Under the pieces are notes generated by a model. That model did not search any database, had not been told where the DNA came from, and saw only the letters and a list, made by a program, of their open reading frames with translations. Shown here piece after piece: positions 1 through 7,914 of a DNA stretch of 50,035 nt (position 1 is the stretch's first letter; each line of letters starts with the position of its first letter). Where the stretch lies: the IMG/VR virus record IMGVR_UViG_3300028844_003046, positions 1 to 50,035 of that record. One strand, 5' to 3'. The translations under genes and the position numbers were made by a program. The DNA comes from a virus.

Positions 1-621
1 GTCAAGTCTGCCGCCAACACCGCCAAGCAGCAGGGCAACTGCCCCGCTGGTATGGAGAGGTTGGTAGGAGATATCTGTGAACCGCAGGTGGACTGGAAGG
101 AGCGCATCAAGTTGGCGCTTCACCGTGTTGCTGGCAAGGACGCATCAACATGGCAACGTCCGAACAGACGACGGCTCGCTATCCCGCCACACATTTACTG
201 GCCGGGAACTGAGTCGTATCAAGTGGGCACTATCGCCATGTTCGTTGATACGTCCGGCTCCGTTAGCGATCAGGAGATGAGTCACTTCTTTGGAGAAATG
301 GCAAGTATCCTCACGGAGTTGGTGCCACAGCGAGCAATGGTTGGGAGCTGCGACACCGAGTGTCATGGGCCGCACGACATTGTTGATGTGAATGAACTTC
401 TTGACTACAAGCCTGAAGGTGGTGGCGGCACACACATGCCAGCGATCTTCGACAGGCTGGAAGAAGTGAATGAGCGTCCTGATGCTCTCATTATCTTGAC
501 TGACAACTATACGGACTATGGCACACCTCCGGGGTATCCTGTGATCTGGGTGTCCACAAGTGATCGTGTAGCAAGTCATGGGGAGACTATTCCCATCAAG
601 GTACACGACTCAAGCTGGTAA
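1..621 (+). CDS. VWA-like (DUF2201-type) protein, C-terminal part, cut at window start
   Basis: The reading frame is open to base 1, so the gene starts upstream and only the last 206 codons are visible. The ATG at 52 is internal. The visible part has a von Willebrand A-like fold pattern: a MIDAS-type DTSGS motif (bases 247-261) after a hydrophobic strand, a GGGGTH segment holding the second metal-site threonine (about 418-435), and a strand ending ILTD. This matches the C-terminal domain of DUF2201 proteins, which in bacteria usually pair with a MoxR-type AAA+ ATPase. Such a partner would lie left of the window. By family knowledge the protein binds a divalent metal and probably remodels a partner. 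Its phage role is unknown. It is the first visible gene of the rightward early operon and is followed by a strong ribosome binding site for the next gene. Confidence 0.75.
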   Translation, partial: VKSAANTAKQQGNCPAGMERLVGDICEPQVDWKERIKLALHRVAGKDASTWQRPNRRRLAIPPHIYWPGTESYQVGTIAMFVDTSGSVSDQEMSHFFGEMASILTELVPQRAMVGSCDTECHGPHDIVDVNELLDYKPEGGGGTHMPAIFDRLEEVNERPDALIILTDNYTDYGTPPGYPVIWVSTSDRVASHGETIPIKVHDSSW

Positions 622-641
622 TAAGGAAAAGGAGAAAGGAA

Positions 642-1388
642 ATGGAGAAAAGAGAAGCTAATCCCCGTCTTGGGATACAAGACAAACGCAATGTGTTTCA
701 GTACCTGTTGGCAATGACTGAACGCCTGTTGATGTTGAACAGGTTTCCAGTTGACCAAGAGGACTTCTCACTATCACTGTTGGCAGAGGAGACAGAGAAC
801 GCATGGAAGGTTTTGTGTCAGAAACCTACTATGAATACTATAAATCCTGCTGCTAGTTTCACATTCACGTGCATGGATAAGGAGTGGAAACTGCACAGGT
901 ATCCGGACGATAAGACCCCCACAAAAGCACCGTACTACGGTCGTATGTTTATCAACATGAACGAGTCACCGGATATTGACGTGGCCCGCCGCCATCAGGG
1001 GTTGGTAAAGGTCTGGTGTCAACGACAAGCACGCCTTGAGGACCAGTGCTTGAGGACAGCAAGGGTATTGAAATACATCGTACATGCTTGCAACACAGTA
1101 GGTCAGTACAAGCGAGTTAGTCCTGATCTCATCACGTTCTTGCCTGAGAAGTATCGTAACGCATTGCAAGACTACACCAAGCAGTCGCCATACCCTGAGA
1201 TAGTAGTAACACCAGATGAAATTGACACGGCGTTATCATCCCTAGCTTTCGCCGCATTACAGAAGGAGCATTACTCAGAAGATAATTACAAGACCAGACC
1301 ATCATGGGGTAATTACGGGTATCATCTTGAACCCTTCCCCCGAAGTGCTAAATACCACGAAGCAAATTACAGAAACCTAGAGCTATAG
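642..1388 (+). CDS. unknown early protein, paralogue A of a tandem pair
   Basis: This 248-residue protein belongs to no family I recognise. It is mainly helical by eye, soluble, with no signal peptide or membrane segment. It is paralogous to the next gene. Both share an N-terminal FPV-x2-(D/E)-(E/D)-F segment and a C-terminal block of the form V-x3-C-x-T-x-GQ-x-KRV...LTFLP-x-Y/K-x-R. The start ATG is preceded by a purine-rich leader, GGAAAAGGAGAAAGGAAATG, that recurs exactly before the paralogue. This copy carries about 35 extra C-terminal residues rich in Tyr, Asn and Pro. Its position just before csrA and the replication genes suggests an early takeover or regulatory role, but this is inference. 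Confidence 0.8.
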   Translation: MEKREANPRLGIQDKRNVFQYLLAMTERLLMLNRFPVDQEDFSLSLLAEETENAWKVLCQKPTMNTINPAASFTFTCMDKEWKLHRYPDDKTPTKAPYYGRMFINMNESPDIDVARRHQGLVKVWCQRQARLEDQCLRTARVLKYIVHACNTVGQYKRVSPDLITFLPEKYRNALQDYTKQSPYPEIVVTPDEIDTALSSLAFAALQKEHYSEDNYKTRPSWGNYGYHLEPFPRSAKYHEANYRNLEL

Positions 1389-1404
1389 GAAAAGGAGAAA
1401 GGAA

Positions 1405-2049
1405 ATGCCAACAATGCGATTGAATGATGAAGAAAAATCAACGATAAGGTCTGCCTTTAATAGAGTGTTGGATCGGTCGCTTAATAACATACCGTTTCCA
1501 GTGACTAAGGATGAATTCGATGAGTTTGCTTATTCACTTCTTGATGACACTACGCGCAGTCATTATGAGTGGCTGCGGGAGAACAAAAAGAAACTCGCCC
1601 AAAGTGCTTGCTGGCACCCATCAATGGAGTTTTTATCTCCTGAAGGAGAGAGGTACACGCTTCAGTTTGGCTCGGATACGTGGCTACCTTACGAAGATAT
1701 CGTGATGGAAGAAACTAACCTCAGGTACGACGAGGTTTGGCAGTGGACAAGACGGTACTGTGAAATATATGACCGAGTAAAGTCTGCGAGTGGTTTCGTT
1801 ACTGATGTTGTTGAACATTGTTGTACGGCGGGTCAAATAAAAAGAGTAATGCAAGACGAAATACTCACGTTCTTACCTACGTACATACGATCAAGTTTCA
1901 ATGATGCAGAGAGACAGTCTCGTTGGCCTTCTAGTCTGCCAAGTGACTGTTGGGATGATCTAAAAACGCTTGCCGACACCTTGGCTCTGGGATCACTTAG
2001 CCCTAAGGATTTACAAGGAACGCAAGTTTCCGCACGTAAATTATCATAA
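1405..2049 (+). CDS. unknown early protein, paralogue B of a tandem pair
   Basis: This 214-residue protein is the second copy of the tandem pair. It keeps the N-terminal IPFPV-x-KDEF motif and the C-terminal block with CCTAGQIKRV and ILTFLP, but overall it has diverged strongly from the first copy. There is no membrane segment, signal peptide or recognisable catalytic motif. Trp and Tyr are frequent in the middle (residues about 85-130). The leader and ribosome binding site duplicate those of the upstream copy, so the duplication seems to have included the translation start region. It is separated from the upstream gene by 16 bases and from csrA by 28 bases. The function is unknown. Confidence 0.8.
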   Translation: MPTMRLNDEEKSTIRSAFNRVLDRSLNNIPFPVTKDEFDEFAYSLLDDTTRSHYEWLRENKKKLAQSACWHPSMEFLSPEGERYTLQFGSDTWLPYEDIVMEETNLRYDEVWQWTRRYCEIYDRVKSASGFVTDVVEHCCTAGQIKRVMQDEILTFLPTYIRSSFNDAERQSRWPSSLPSDCWDDLKTLADTLALGSLSPKDLQGTQVSARKLS

Positions 2050-2077
2050 TTGGACAGAGCCTTAAAGGGAGTATAGT

Positions 2078-2275
2078 ATGCTCATATTAACTAGGAGATT
2101 GGGCGATTCGGTACTGTTGAAGTATCCCGGTGGACAGATCACCGTGACATACCTATCGCAACAAGGTCCTTCAGGCAACGAAGTCAGGATGGGATTCGAT
2201 GCACCGAAGGAAGTCAACATCGTTCGTAGCGAGATACTTGACCGCTACCCCGACGATAATAAAGGAGAAAAGTAA
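2078..2275 (+). CDS. csrA: CsrA-family RNA-binding translational regulator
   Basis: This 65-residue protein matches CsrA/RsmA along its length. The first strand is MLILTRRLGD with the RNA-contacting Leu4, Arg6 and Arg7. The last strand is APKEVNIVRSEI, where Arg50 corresponds to Arg44 of E. coli CsrA. Compared with the usual 61-residue form it has a few extra residues in the loops around residues 15-20 and 28-34. CsrA dimers bind GGA motifs in mRNA leaders and block or stabilise translation, so the phage copy probably reprograms host or phage messages. The ribosome binding site AAAGGGAG lies 6 bases before the ATG. The stop overlaps the next start (TAATG), so the two genes are translationally coupled. 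Confidence 0.93.
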   Translation: MLILTRRLGDSVLLKYPGGQITVTYLSQQGPSGNEVRMGFDAPKEVNIVRSEILDRYPDDNKGEK

Positions 2276-2832
2276 TGTCGAAAGACACCAAGGCATATGC
2301 CACAAAACTGCTCGACCGTCTGATCGAGTTGGACTATCAGACCGTTGAAGCGTACTACGACATGGGCAGCATCATTTCGTCCATGCAACACGGCAAGCTG
2401 TACCAAATTCTTGAGTACAGTTCCATGACCCACTTAGTCGAAGAAGAACTTACGTACACCCCGTCAACAGCGTTCAAGTACGGCCAGATGTATCGTCATT
2501 TCCGGCGGCTCAAATACCTCAAGCACGAAGCCATTGAACTCCTCAAGAAGTTCGGCCTCACGCATATGTGCGAGGTATTGCCAAAGATGAAAGACAAGAT
2601 TGGTCAACGTGCTATCAAGAAACGTATCGACGCTATTGACGACCACCAGATCAACTTCACGCTGACTCAAGCGCAACTCGACAAGACCCACGATGCTCTC
2701 AAGAAGATGGGAGCAATGCAGGGTGATGGTGGGCGTTGGCTTAACTCGTCCGAAGCGTTCATGCACATGGTCAACAACATCAATACCATGGACATTGAGA
2801 AGGAAGCTGCGAAGCTGCGAGTGGTGAAGTAA
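2275..2832 (+). CDS. unknown helical early protein coupled to csrA
   Basis: This 185-residue protein begins at the ATG overlapping the csrA stop (TAATG), with AAAGGAGAAAAGTA as ribosome binding site. It is rich in Lys, Leu and Ile and looks all-helical. The middle (about residues 60-125) has a basic segment with alternating Arg/Lys such as MYRHFRRLKYLKHEA and IGQRAIKKRID, which could contact nucleic acid. No catalytic motif or membrane segment is visible. Tight coupling to csrA suggests expression in fixed ratio, but no functional link can be shown from sequence. I do not recognise the family. Confidence 0.8.
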   Translation: MSKDTKAYATKLLDRLIELDYQTVEAYYDMGSIISSMQHGKLYQILEYSSMTHLVEEELTYTPSTAFKYGQMYRHFRRLKYLKHEAIELLKKFGLTHMCEVLPKMKDKIGQRAIKKRIDAIDDHQINFTLTQAQLDKTHDALKKMGAMQGDGGRWLNSSEAFMHMVNNINTMDIEKEAAKLRVVK

Positions 2833-3135
2833 ATGACATGGAGTACCCCGGCTGCGGTGGCCCCTACACCGGTAACCTACGAAGCGGTTTACTTTTTGGT
2901 CCTTGAACGTGAGCAAGTAGTTCTTCACAGCGACGAACTAAAATCTTGGAGTGGGCCGATGGAGTGGGGTGGCAACCTTGATAGTTTCATGGGCACCAAG
3001 GCCGAAGGTACTCCATTCATTCCTGTGGACCCACATACCGCACTTTCCTTGGGGTGGTTATCTTCGATACGAATGGCTAACAACATGCCATATCTTGACG
3101 AGAGTATTAGGGCAGCAATCGCGCTAGTAACATGA
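2833..3135 (+). CDS. unknown small early protein
   Basis: This 100-residue protein's ATG follows the previous stop directly (TAAATG). No strong Shine-Dalgarno sequence is visible, so it probably depends on translational coupling. An N-terminal strand-like stretch (YEAVYFLVLEREQVVLHSDE) is followed by a Gly/Trp-rich segment and a short helix. No known domain is recognised. It sits between the csrA-coupled gene and the small gene preceding DNA polymerase. Confidence 0.65.
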   Translation: MTWSTPAAVAPTPVTYEAVYFLVLEREQVVLHSDELKSWSGPMEWGGNLDSFMGTKAEGTPFIPVDPHTALSLGWLSSIRMANNMPYLDESIRAAIALVT

Positions 3136-3144
3136 AGGAGAAGG

Positions 3145-3354
3145 ATGATGGCAATGACCAAGAAGGACTACGTGCTGGTAGCAAGTGCTATCAAAGCACA
3201 GAAGGAACGTATGCACGCTGAGTTTCGTATCGAAGCGAAAGCGATGAATGATTTTGCTGAGACAATGGCAGCACACTTTGCCTTGACGAATGACAACTTT
3301 AATAAAGACATATTCTTAGAGGCAGCAGGGCATGGCGAAGATAGTAACGCTTGA
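3145..3354 (+). CDS. small conserved-type phage protein before DNA polymerase
   Basis: This protein of up to 69 residues starts with a cluster of Met codons (3145, 3148, 3154). GGAG at 3137-3140 favours 3148 and AAGG at 3141-3144 favours 3154, so the exact start is uncertain. The MTKKDYVLVASAI beginning and a helical body with AMNDFAETMAAHFALTNDNF resemble many very small phage early proteins that precede replication genes. The function is unknown. Its last 23 bases overlap the start of the DNA polymerase gene, implying coupled translation. Confidence 0.7.
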   Translation: MMAMTKKDYVLVASAIKAQKERMHAEFRIEAKAMNDFAETMAAHFALTNDNFNKDIFLEAAGHGEDSNA

Positions 3355-5176
3355 TTTCGAGACATACTATGAAAAGAAAGGCTACACGCTTACTGAACTC
3401 ACTACTCAGCAGTACGTACAGTCTCCGCTTTTTCAGATCATTGGTGTGGCTGCGAGTGTCAATGGCGGTGAACCTACGTGGCACTCATCTGAGAGTAACG
3501 AAGATACCAAAAAGTTTCTCGCGTCGTATGAGTTGGACAAGAGGGGTACGATCACAGTCGCCCATAACGCCATATTCGATGGAGGAATACTTGAGTGGCA
3601 ACTGGGGATAAAACCTTGGATGTACTTCTGCACCATGATGGGGAGCCGCCCTACCGTCGCACCGTACACAGGCCGAATGTCATTAAAGGAAGTCAGCAAG
3701 TTCTTGGACCTAGGTCTTAAAGGAACCGAGGTGCAGGCAGTCGCCAACATGCGATTGCGTGACTTCGATGCTGACAGTTTGTTGAGGTATGCTGCGTACT
3801 GTATCCAAGACGTAGACTTGTGTTGGAAGATATTCAAGAAGCTGGCAGCAACAATGCCTGCTGACGAAATGCGGATACTTGACGGGACCATTAAGAAGTT
3901 CACTCGTCCCAAGCTACAACTTGATCCAGATATTATTGACGATGCATTAGCTGAAGAACAGGCAGCTAAGGCCAAAGCACTTGCCAAGGCAGGGCTTGAA
4001 GATCCTTCCCCCCTTATGAGCAACCCGAAGTTCGCTGATCTTCTTAAGAACGCGGGTGCCAATGTTCCAATGAAGCAATCCCCAACCACCGGGAAAACGA
4101 CCCATGCGTTCGCAAAGTCTGACCCCGAGTTCATGAGACTATTACATTCACCTACCCCCCAAGTGAGGCACCTTGTAGATGCCCGACTTAAATTCAAATC
4201 AACCATCAACGAAACCCGACTTAAGCGTTTCAAAGAAGTGGCGGCAAGTACCCCTGAGAAGTGGTTGGCGTGTCCGATACTTTACTATGGTGCGCACCCG
4301 GGACGCTTTAGTGGATTGGATAAACTTAACCTGCAAAACCTTGGCAGGAAGTCTGCGCTGCGTCGTGCAATTGTTGCACCGAAAGGCTACAAGGTATTGG
4401 CAGGTGACCTTTCGCAAATTGAGGCTCGTATCACCGCTTGCCTTGCGGGTCAAATGGATCTGGTCGAGTTATTCAGGTATTACGACAATATTGAAGCGAC
4501 AGACCGTGACGTTTATTGCGAGTTTGGAGACAAGGTATACGCTCGAAAGATCACTAAAGAAGATGAAAAAGAGAGATTCGTCGCTAAGACGGGAGTCCTC
4601 TCACTCGGCTACCAGTCGGGCGCTCAAAAATTCTATGACTCTATGCAAAGTTTTGGTGTTGAAGACTTTAGCCTCTATGATGCGCAAGCTGTTGTTGAAA
4701 CTTACCGGTCCTCGTACCCGCACATAACTGCCCTGTGGCAACGTATGGAGTATGTTATTGAGTGCATGAAGTCAGGACAGGGGTTTGACCTCGGCCCATG
4801 TCAAGTACTGCTTGGCCACATCTGTCTGCCTAATGACATGTTCCTAACGTACCCAGAGCTAACAACTACTGGCAGACGAACCAAATATAGATTCGGTACG
4901 GAGTGGCGCGATCTGTATGGCGGCAAGCTGACGGAGAATGTTGTCCAAGCACTTGCCCGTATAGTCATGACAACAGCAGAACTACGACTCGCCAAGGCAG
5001 GTCTTAGAGCAGCATTAAGTGTCCACGATGAACTTGTGTTCGTCGTTCCAGAAGAACACGTTAACGCCGCAAGATCTGCAGTGCGAAAAGCATTAACAGC
5101 CCCGGTGCCTTGGATGCCGGAACTTCCAGTCAATTGCGAGATAGGAGTTGGTGACAATTATGGCGACGCAAAGTGA
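3332..5176 (+). CDS. family A DNA polymerase with 3'-5' exonuclease
   Basis: This 614-residue replicative polymerase is of the T7/PolA type and shorter than T7 gp5 (about 704). The N-terminal DnaQ-like exonuclease is intact: Exo I D8FE10T, Exo II HN-x3-D83, Exo III Y156-x3-D160. In the polymerase domain, motif A is D359LSQIEAR, the O-helix/motif B spans about 415-430 with R415, K419 and Y427 in LGYQSG, and motif C is VHDE with D566. It should replicate the phage genome with proofreading. The start ATG lies inside the previous gene, with AGAGG 9 bases upstream. No thioredoxin-binding loop can be judged by eye. It is followed by nuclease and helicase genes in the same operon. Confidence 0.96.
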   Translation: MAKIVTLDFETYYEKKGYTLTELTTQQYVQSPLFQIIGVAASVNGGEPTWHSSESNEDTKKFLASYELDKRGTITVAHNAIFDGGILEWQLGIKPWMYFCTMMGSRPTVAPYTGRMSLKEVSKFLDLGLKGTEVQAVANMRLRDFDADSLLRYAAYCIQDVDLCWKIFKKLAATMPADEMRILDGTIKKFTRPKLQLDPDIIDDALAEEQAAKAKALAKAGLEDPSPLMSNPKFADLLKNAGANVPMKQSPTTGKTTHAFAKSDPEFMRLLHSPTPQVRHLVDARLKFKSTINETRLKRFKEVAASTPEKWLACPILYYGAHPGRFSGLDKLNLQNLGRKSALRRAIVAPKGYKVLAGDLSQIEARITACLAGQMDLVELFRYYDNIEATDRDVYCEFGDKVYARKITKEDEKERFVAKTGVLSLGYQSGAQKFYDSMQSFGVEDFSLYDAQAVVETYRSSYPHITALWQRMEYVIECMKSGQGFDLGPCQVLLGHICLPNDMFLTYPELTTTGRRTKYRFGTEWRDLYGGKLTENVVQALARIVMTTAELRLAKAGLRAALSVHDELVFVVPEEHVNAARSAVRKALTAPVPWMPELPVNCEIGVGDNYGDAK

Positions 5177-5378
5177 CCTTTTTGAGAAAACTGAAGATGC
5201 TCTCCTTGCCGAGAGATTGATGAAAACACCCATAAAAGACCAAATTCAGGGCCAATACCGGACACCAGAGCAGTATGTAAACAGTTTGTTGGTGGCCGAG
5301 ATGCTAACAGGGTACGTAGGCGCTCGCGCAGTCATTGAATTCTGCGTCACCACGTTGGAGCGCAACAGTGGTAACTAA
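5160..5378 (+). CDS. unknown small protein within the replication module
   Basis: This 72-residue protein begins MATQSDLFEKTEDALLAER and overlaps the polymerase 3' end by 17 bases. The ATG at 5160 lies 12 bases after AGGAG. Upstream in-frame GTG 5151 and TTG 5148 are possible alternative starts but sit too close to AGGAG. It is acidic at the N-terminus and helical, with no recognised domain. It overlaps the next nuclease gene by 11 bases. Placement suggests a small accessory factor of replication or recombination; this is inference only. Confidence 0.65.
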   Translation: MATQSDLFEKTEDALLAERLMKTPIKDQIQGQYRTPEQYVNSLLVAEMLTGYVGARAVIEFCVTTLERNSGN

Positions 5379-6045
5379 GAAAGGCAAGCAAACCGCATGG
5401 TCGTTCAGCAGACTCAATGCCTTTGAGAACTGCCCGAAAAAGTTCTGGCATGAATCTGTCCGCAAGGACGTACCGTTTGAAGAATCAGAGGCGATGCGCT
5501 ATGGCAAACTTGTTCACAAAGCATTGGAACTCCGAGTTGGTAAAGCTAAACCGCTACCCCTCAATCTCAGACACCTTGAGAAGTATGCAAAGCTTCTCGC
5601 AGACGCAAACGGCAACAAACTTACAGAGCAGCAGCTTGCAATCGACAGCAGCTTCGAGCCGTGCGATTGGTTTTCCAAAGAAACATGGTGTCGTGCTATT
5701 ATTGACTTAGCAATAGTCAACGGCAGCGACGCAGTTGTCTTCGACTATAAGACAGGGAAAATCAGCAGCGATTTCACTCAGCTCAAGTTAGCTGGTGTAT
5801 TGCTGATGCTACACATGCCCGAGATTAAAACTGTTGATCTCGCGTACTTGTGGACAAAGGAAAAAAAGATAACGCGGCATGACAGCAAGCTGACTCGTGA
5901 AGACATTAAGACTGTTGTCACGGAGTTCATGCCACGTCTGCGTAAGTACGAGAGGGCACACCGGACAGAGTCATTTCCGGCTAGGCCCGGGTTTCTCTGC
6001 AAGAACTGGTGTCCAGTAAAGAAATGCCCACATCACGGAGAATAA
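5368..6045 (+). CDS. PD-(D/E)XK nuclease, RecB/Cas4-like, probable Fe-S cluster
   Basis: This 225-residue protein starts at GTG 5368, with GGAG 7 bases upstream and overlapping the previous gene. It has RecB-family nuclease motifs: an N-terminal FSRLNAFENCPKKF element, GKLVH (H50), IIDLA (D113) and the core D126-Y-K128-T-G. One cysteine near the N-terminus (C22) plus three at the C-terminus (C211, C215, C220) reproduce the Cas4/AddB arrangement that binds a 4Fe-4S cluster. By family it should degrade or process DNA ends as an exonuclease. In T7-like replication modules such a protein takes the place of the gp6 exonuclease in recombination and host DNA breakdown. Confidence 0.88.
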   Translation: MVTKKGKQTAWSFSRLNAFENCPKKFWHESVRKDVPFEESEAMRYGKLVHKALELRVGKAKPLPLNLRHLEKYAKLLADANGNKLTEQQLAIDSSFEPCDWFSKETWCRAIIDLAIVNGSDAVVFDYKTGKISSDFTQLKLAGVLLMLHMPEIKTVDLAYLWTKEKKITRHDSKLTREDIKTVVTEFMPRLRKYERAHRTESFPARPGFLCKNWCPVKKCPHHGE

Positions 6046-6046
6046 A

Positions 6047-6337
6047 ATGGCCCTTACCCCTGAAGGACGAGTCAAGCGGCGTGTCTCTCAAATACTCAAA
6101 CGTGCTGATAACTGCTACTACTTCATGCCAGTACAGACGGGCTACGGCTCACCGACGCTGGACTATCTTGGTACTCATAGGGGTCGTGGTTTTGCTATTG
6201 AGACCAAGGCTCCGGGGAAGAAGCCAACAATGCGTCAAAAAGCAATCATCGCTGAAATGGAACGAGCAAAAATGAAAGTGTTCGTTATTGCCGGGAACCC
6301 GGAAGAATACGAGGAGCTAAGACTTTGGCTGTTTTAA
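6047..6337 (+). CDS. VRR-NUC domain nuclease
   Basis: This 96-residue single-domain protein fits the VRR-NUC family (virus-type replication-repair nuclease). The pattern is E6 in the first helix, a G-x-G-S-P-T-L-D39 turn, the core E52-T-K54, and a downstream Q64. Full-length phage VRR-NUC proteins are of this size and act as structure-specific nucleases, possibly resolving branched DNA like T7 gp3. The start ATG follows the upstream stop by one base, with CGGAG just before. The C-terminus overlaps the helicase start by 13 bases. Confidence 0.88.
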   Translation: MALTPEGRVKRRVSQILKRADNCYYFMPVQTGYGSPTLDYLGTHRGRGFAIETKAPGKKPTMRQKAIIAEMERAKMKVFVIAGNPEEYEELRLWLF

Positions 6338-7875
6338 TATCAGCGAAGCATGACGCCATCGTCATACCCTACAGGAAGGATGTCCACAATCTCCTGCCAT
6401 CATCGCTAAGATTTAGTCACAACACTAAATCTTTTCTCAAGATTACCTACGGGATCGAAGAAGTGCGTCTCCTCAACAACTTGGGGATAGAGACGCCTGC
6501 ACCGATTCGCAACAAATACAACTGGCCCGGGATGCTCCCATTTGAATCCCAGATGGAGACCGCCGCACTGCTCACGACCTCCAAGCGTGCATACGTGCTT
6601 TCTTCTATGGGAGTGGGCAAAACCCGGGCCGCTTTATTCTCATTCGATTTCCTTCTACAGCAAGGTGCTGTGAAGAACTGTCTTGTGGTGGCTCCCCTAA
6701 GTACTTTGGTGCCTGTCTGGGAGGTGGAAACCTTTGAAACTTTCCATCACCTGTCCGTTGGTGTTATGCATGGCACCAAAGATAAAAGGCTCAAGGTGCT
6801 AGGGGAAGACCACCACATCTACGTTATCAACCACGATGGTCTCAAGACAATTAATAAAGAACTCATTGCCAAGAAGTTCGATTGTGTGATCCTCGATGAG
6901 TTGGCTATCTACCGCAACCGTCGCACCGACAGATGGAAAGCGGCCAAACCCCTAGTTCACAACGCTGTGTATGCATGGGGGTTAACAGGAGCACCTACCC
7001 CGAACGGCCCAACAGATGCGTATGGTCAGGTCAAGCTCCTGACACCATCCCGTATGAATATGTCATTCAGGGCTTTCCAGCAACAGACCATGAAACAGGT
7101 CAGCCAGTTCAGGTGGGTGCCTCGCCCTGAAGCTAACGACATCGTCCATGAGGCGATGCAACCGTCAGTCCGGTTCGCACTAGAGGACTGCCACGATCTA
7201 CCGCCTGTCACACTGTCAGCAAGGGACGTGACGTTATCAGCGCGACAGAAGAAGGCCTACAAACAGTTGATGAACGAATATGCGATGGAATCTAAAAAGG
7301 CGGGGGTTATTACAGTCGTTAATGAAGCTGCTCGGCTCAACAAGCTCATACAGGTGGGAGCTGGATTCGCGTATACCAAAGAAGGCAAGGGTGAGTATCT
7401 CGATGCCAAAAGGCGACTCACGGCCACTCTGGATCTTGTCCGAGAAGCCGAAGGCAAAGTTATTGTGTTTGCATCATACAAGTGGGCTGTCGCTATGCTG
7501 GAACGTGTTTTGGGGCATATTGGGACTCCACTGGCAATCACCGGAGCTACCCCGTCCGCCGAACGCAACAAGAACATCGCACTATTTCGAGGAAGTAACG
7601 CTCACCAAATTCTTGTCGCTCATCCCGGCTGCATGGCCCACGGTGTCAACCTACAGTGCGCCTCTACTATTATCTGGTATACGCCGACGCATAGTCTTGA
7701 AACGTACATGCAAGCTAATGCTCGTATTACTAGACCGGGGCAGAAACAGCACATGAATATCATCCATCTCACCGCCACGCCTGTTGAAAAGCGCATATTC
7801 AAGAAGCTGGCGAAAAACGAGAAAATTCTTGGCGTGCTATTAGAGATGTTCAAGAACCAAGAAATAGGTATATAA
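6325..7875 (+). CDS. SNF2-type superfamily 2 helicase/translocase
   Basis: This 516-residue protein has SF2 motifs in order. Walker A is MGVGKT (95-100), followed by motif Ia VVAPLSTLVPVW. The DExx box is DELA (191-194) and motif III is LTGAPTPN (220-227). A RecA2 domain carries VIVFASYKWAV (about 379-389), and motif VI is QANARITRPGQ (463-473), which is SNF2-like. It should use ATP to translocate on duplex DNA, probably in replication or recombination. The start is TTG 6325, with GAGGAG 8 bases upstream, inside the VRR-NUC gene. No Met codon with a better site is seen near the N-terminus. Nuclease plus SNF2 pairs are common in phage replication modules. Confidence 0.92.
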   Translation: MAVLISAKHDAIVIPYRKDVHNLLPSSLRFSHNTKSFLKITYGIEEVRLLNNLGIETPAPIRNKYNWPGMLPFESQMETAALLTTSKRAYVLSSMGVGKTRAALFSFDFLLQQGAVKNCLVVAPLSTLVPVWEVETFETFHHLSVGVMHGTKDKRLKVLGEDHHIYVINHDGLKTINKELIAKKFDCVILDELAIYRNRRTDRWKAAKPLVHNAVYAWGLTGAPTPNGPTDAYGQVKLLTPSRMNMSFRAFQQQTMKQVSQFRWVPRPEANDIVHEAMQPSVRFALEDCHDLPPVTLSARDVTLSARQKKAYKQLMNEYAMESKKAGVITVVNEAARLNKLIQVGAGFAYTKEGKGEYLDAKRRLTATLDLVREAEGKVIVFASYKWAVAMLERVLGHIGTPLAITGATPSAERNKNIALFRGSNAHQILVAHPGCMAHGVNLQCASTIIWYTPTHSLETYMQANARITRPGQKQHMNIIHLTATPVEKRIFKKLAKNEKILGVLLEMFKNQEIGI

Positions 7876-7876
7876 T
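7849..7876 (+). promoter_or_regulatory. possible weak promoter before 7915 gene
   Basis: An exact TATAAT hexamer lies at 7871-7876, with a poor -35 candidate (TTCAAG, 7849-7854) 16 bases upstream. It lies at the end of the helicase gene, 38 bases before the next start. This is weak evidence. It could boost the following gene and the SSB gene. Confidence 0.28.
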
Positions 7877-7914
7877 GCGCATGTTAAAATCTGAAAAAAC
7901 CATAGGAGAAGGAT

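Noticed and set aside
2050-2077. TTGGAC and TATAGT spaced 16 bases apart just before csrA
   Set aside because: The start point would fall inside the csrA coding region and the -10 overlaps the ribosome site, so it cannot drive full csrA. Probably chance.
7026-7577. Minus-strand open frames inside the helicase gene
   Set aside because: Shadow frames of a gene with a full set of helicase motifs.
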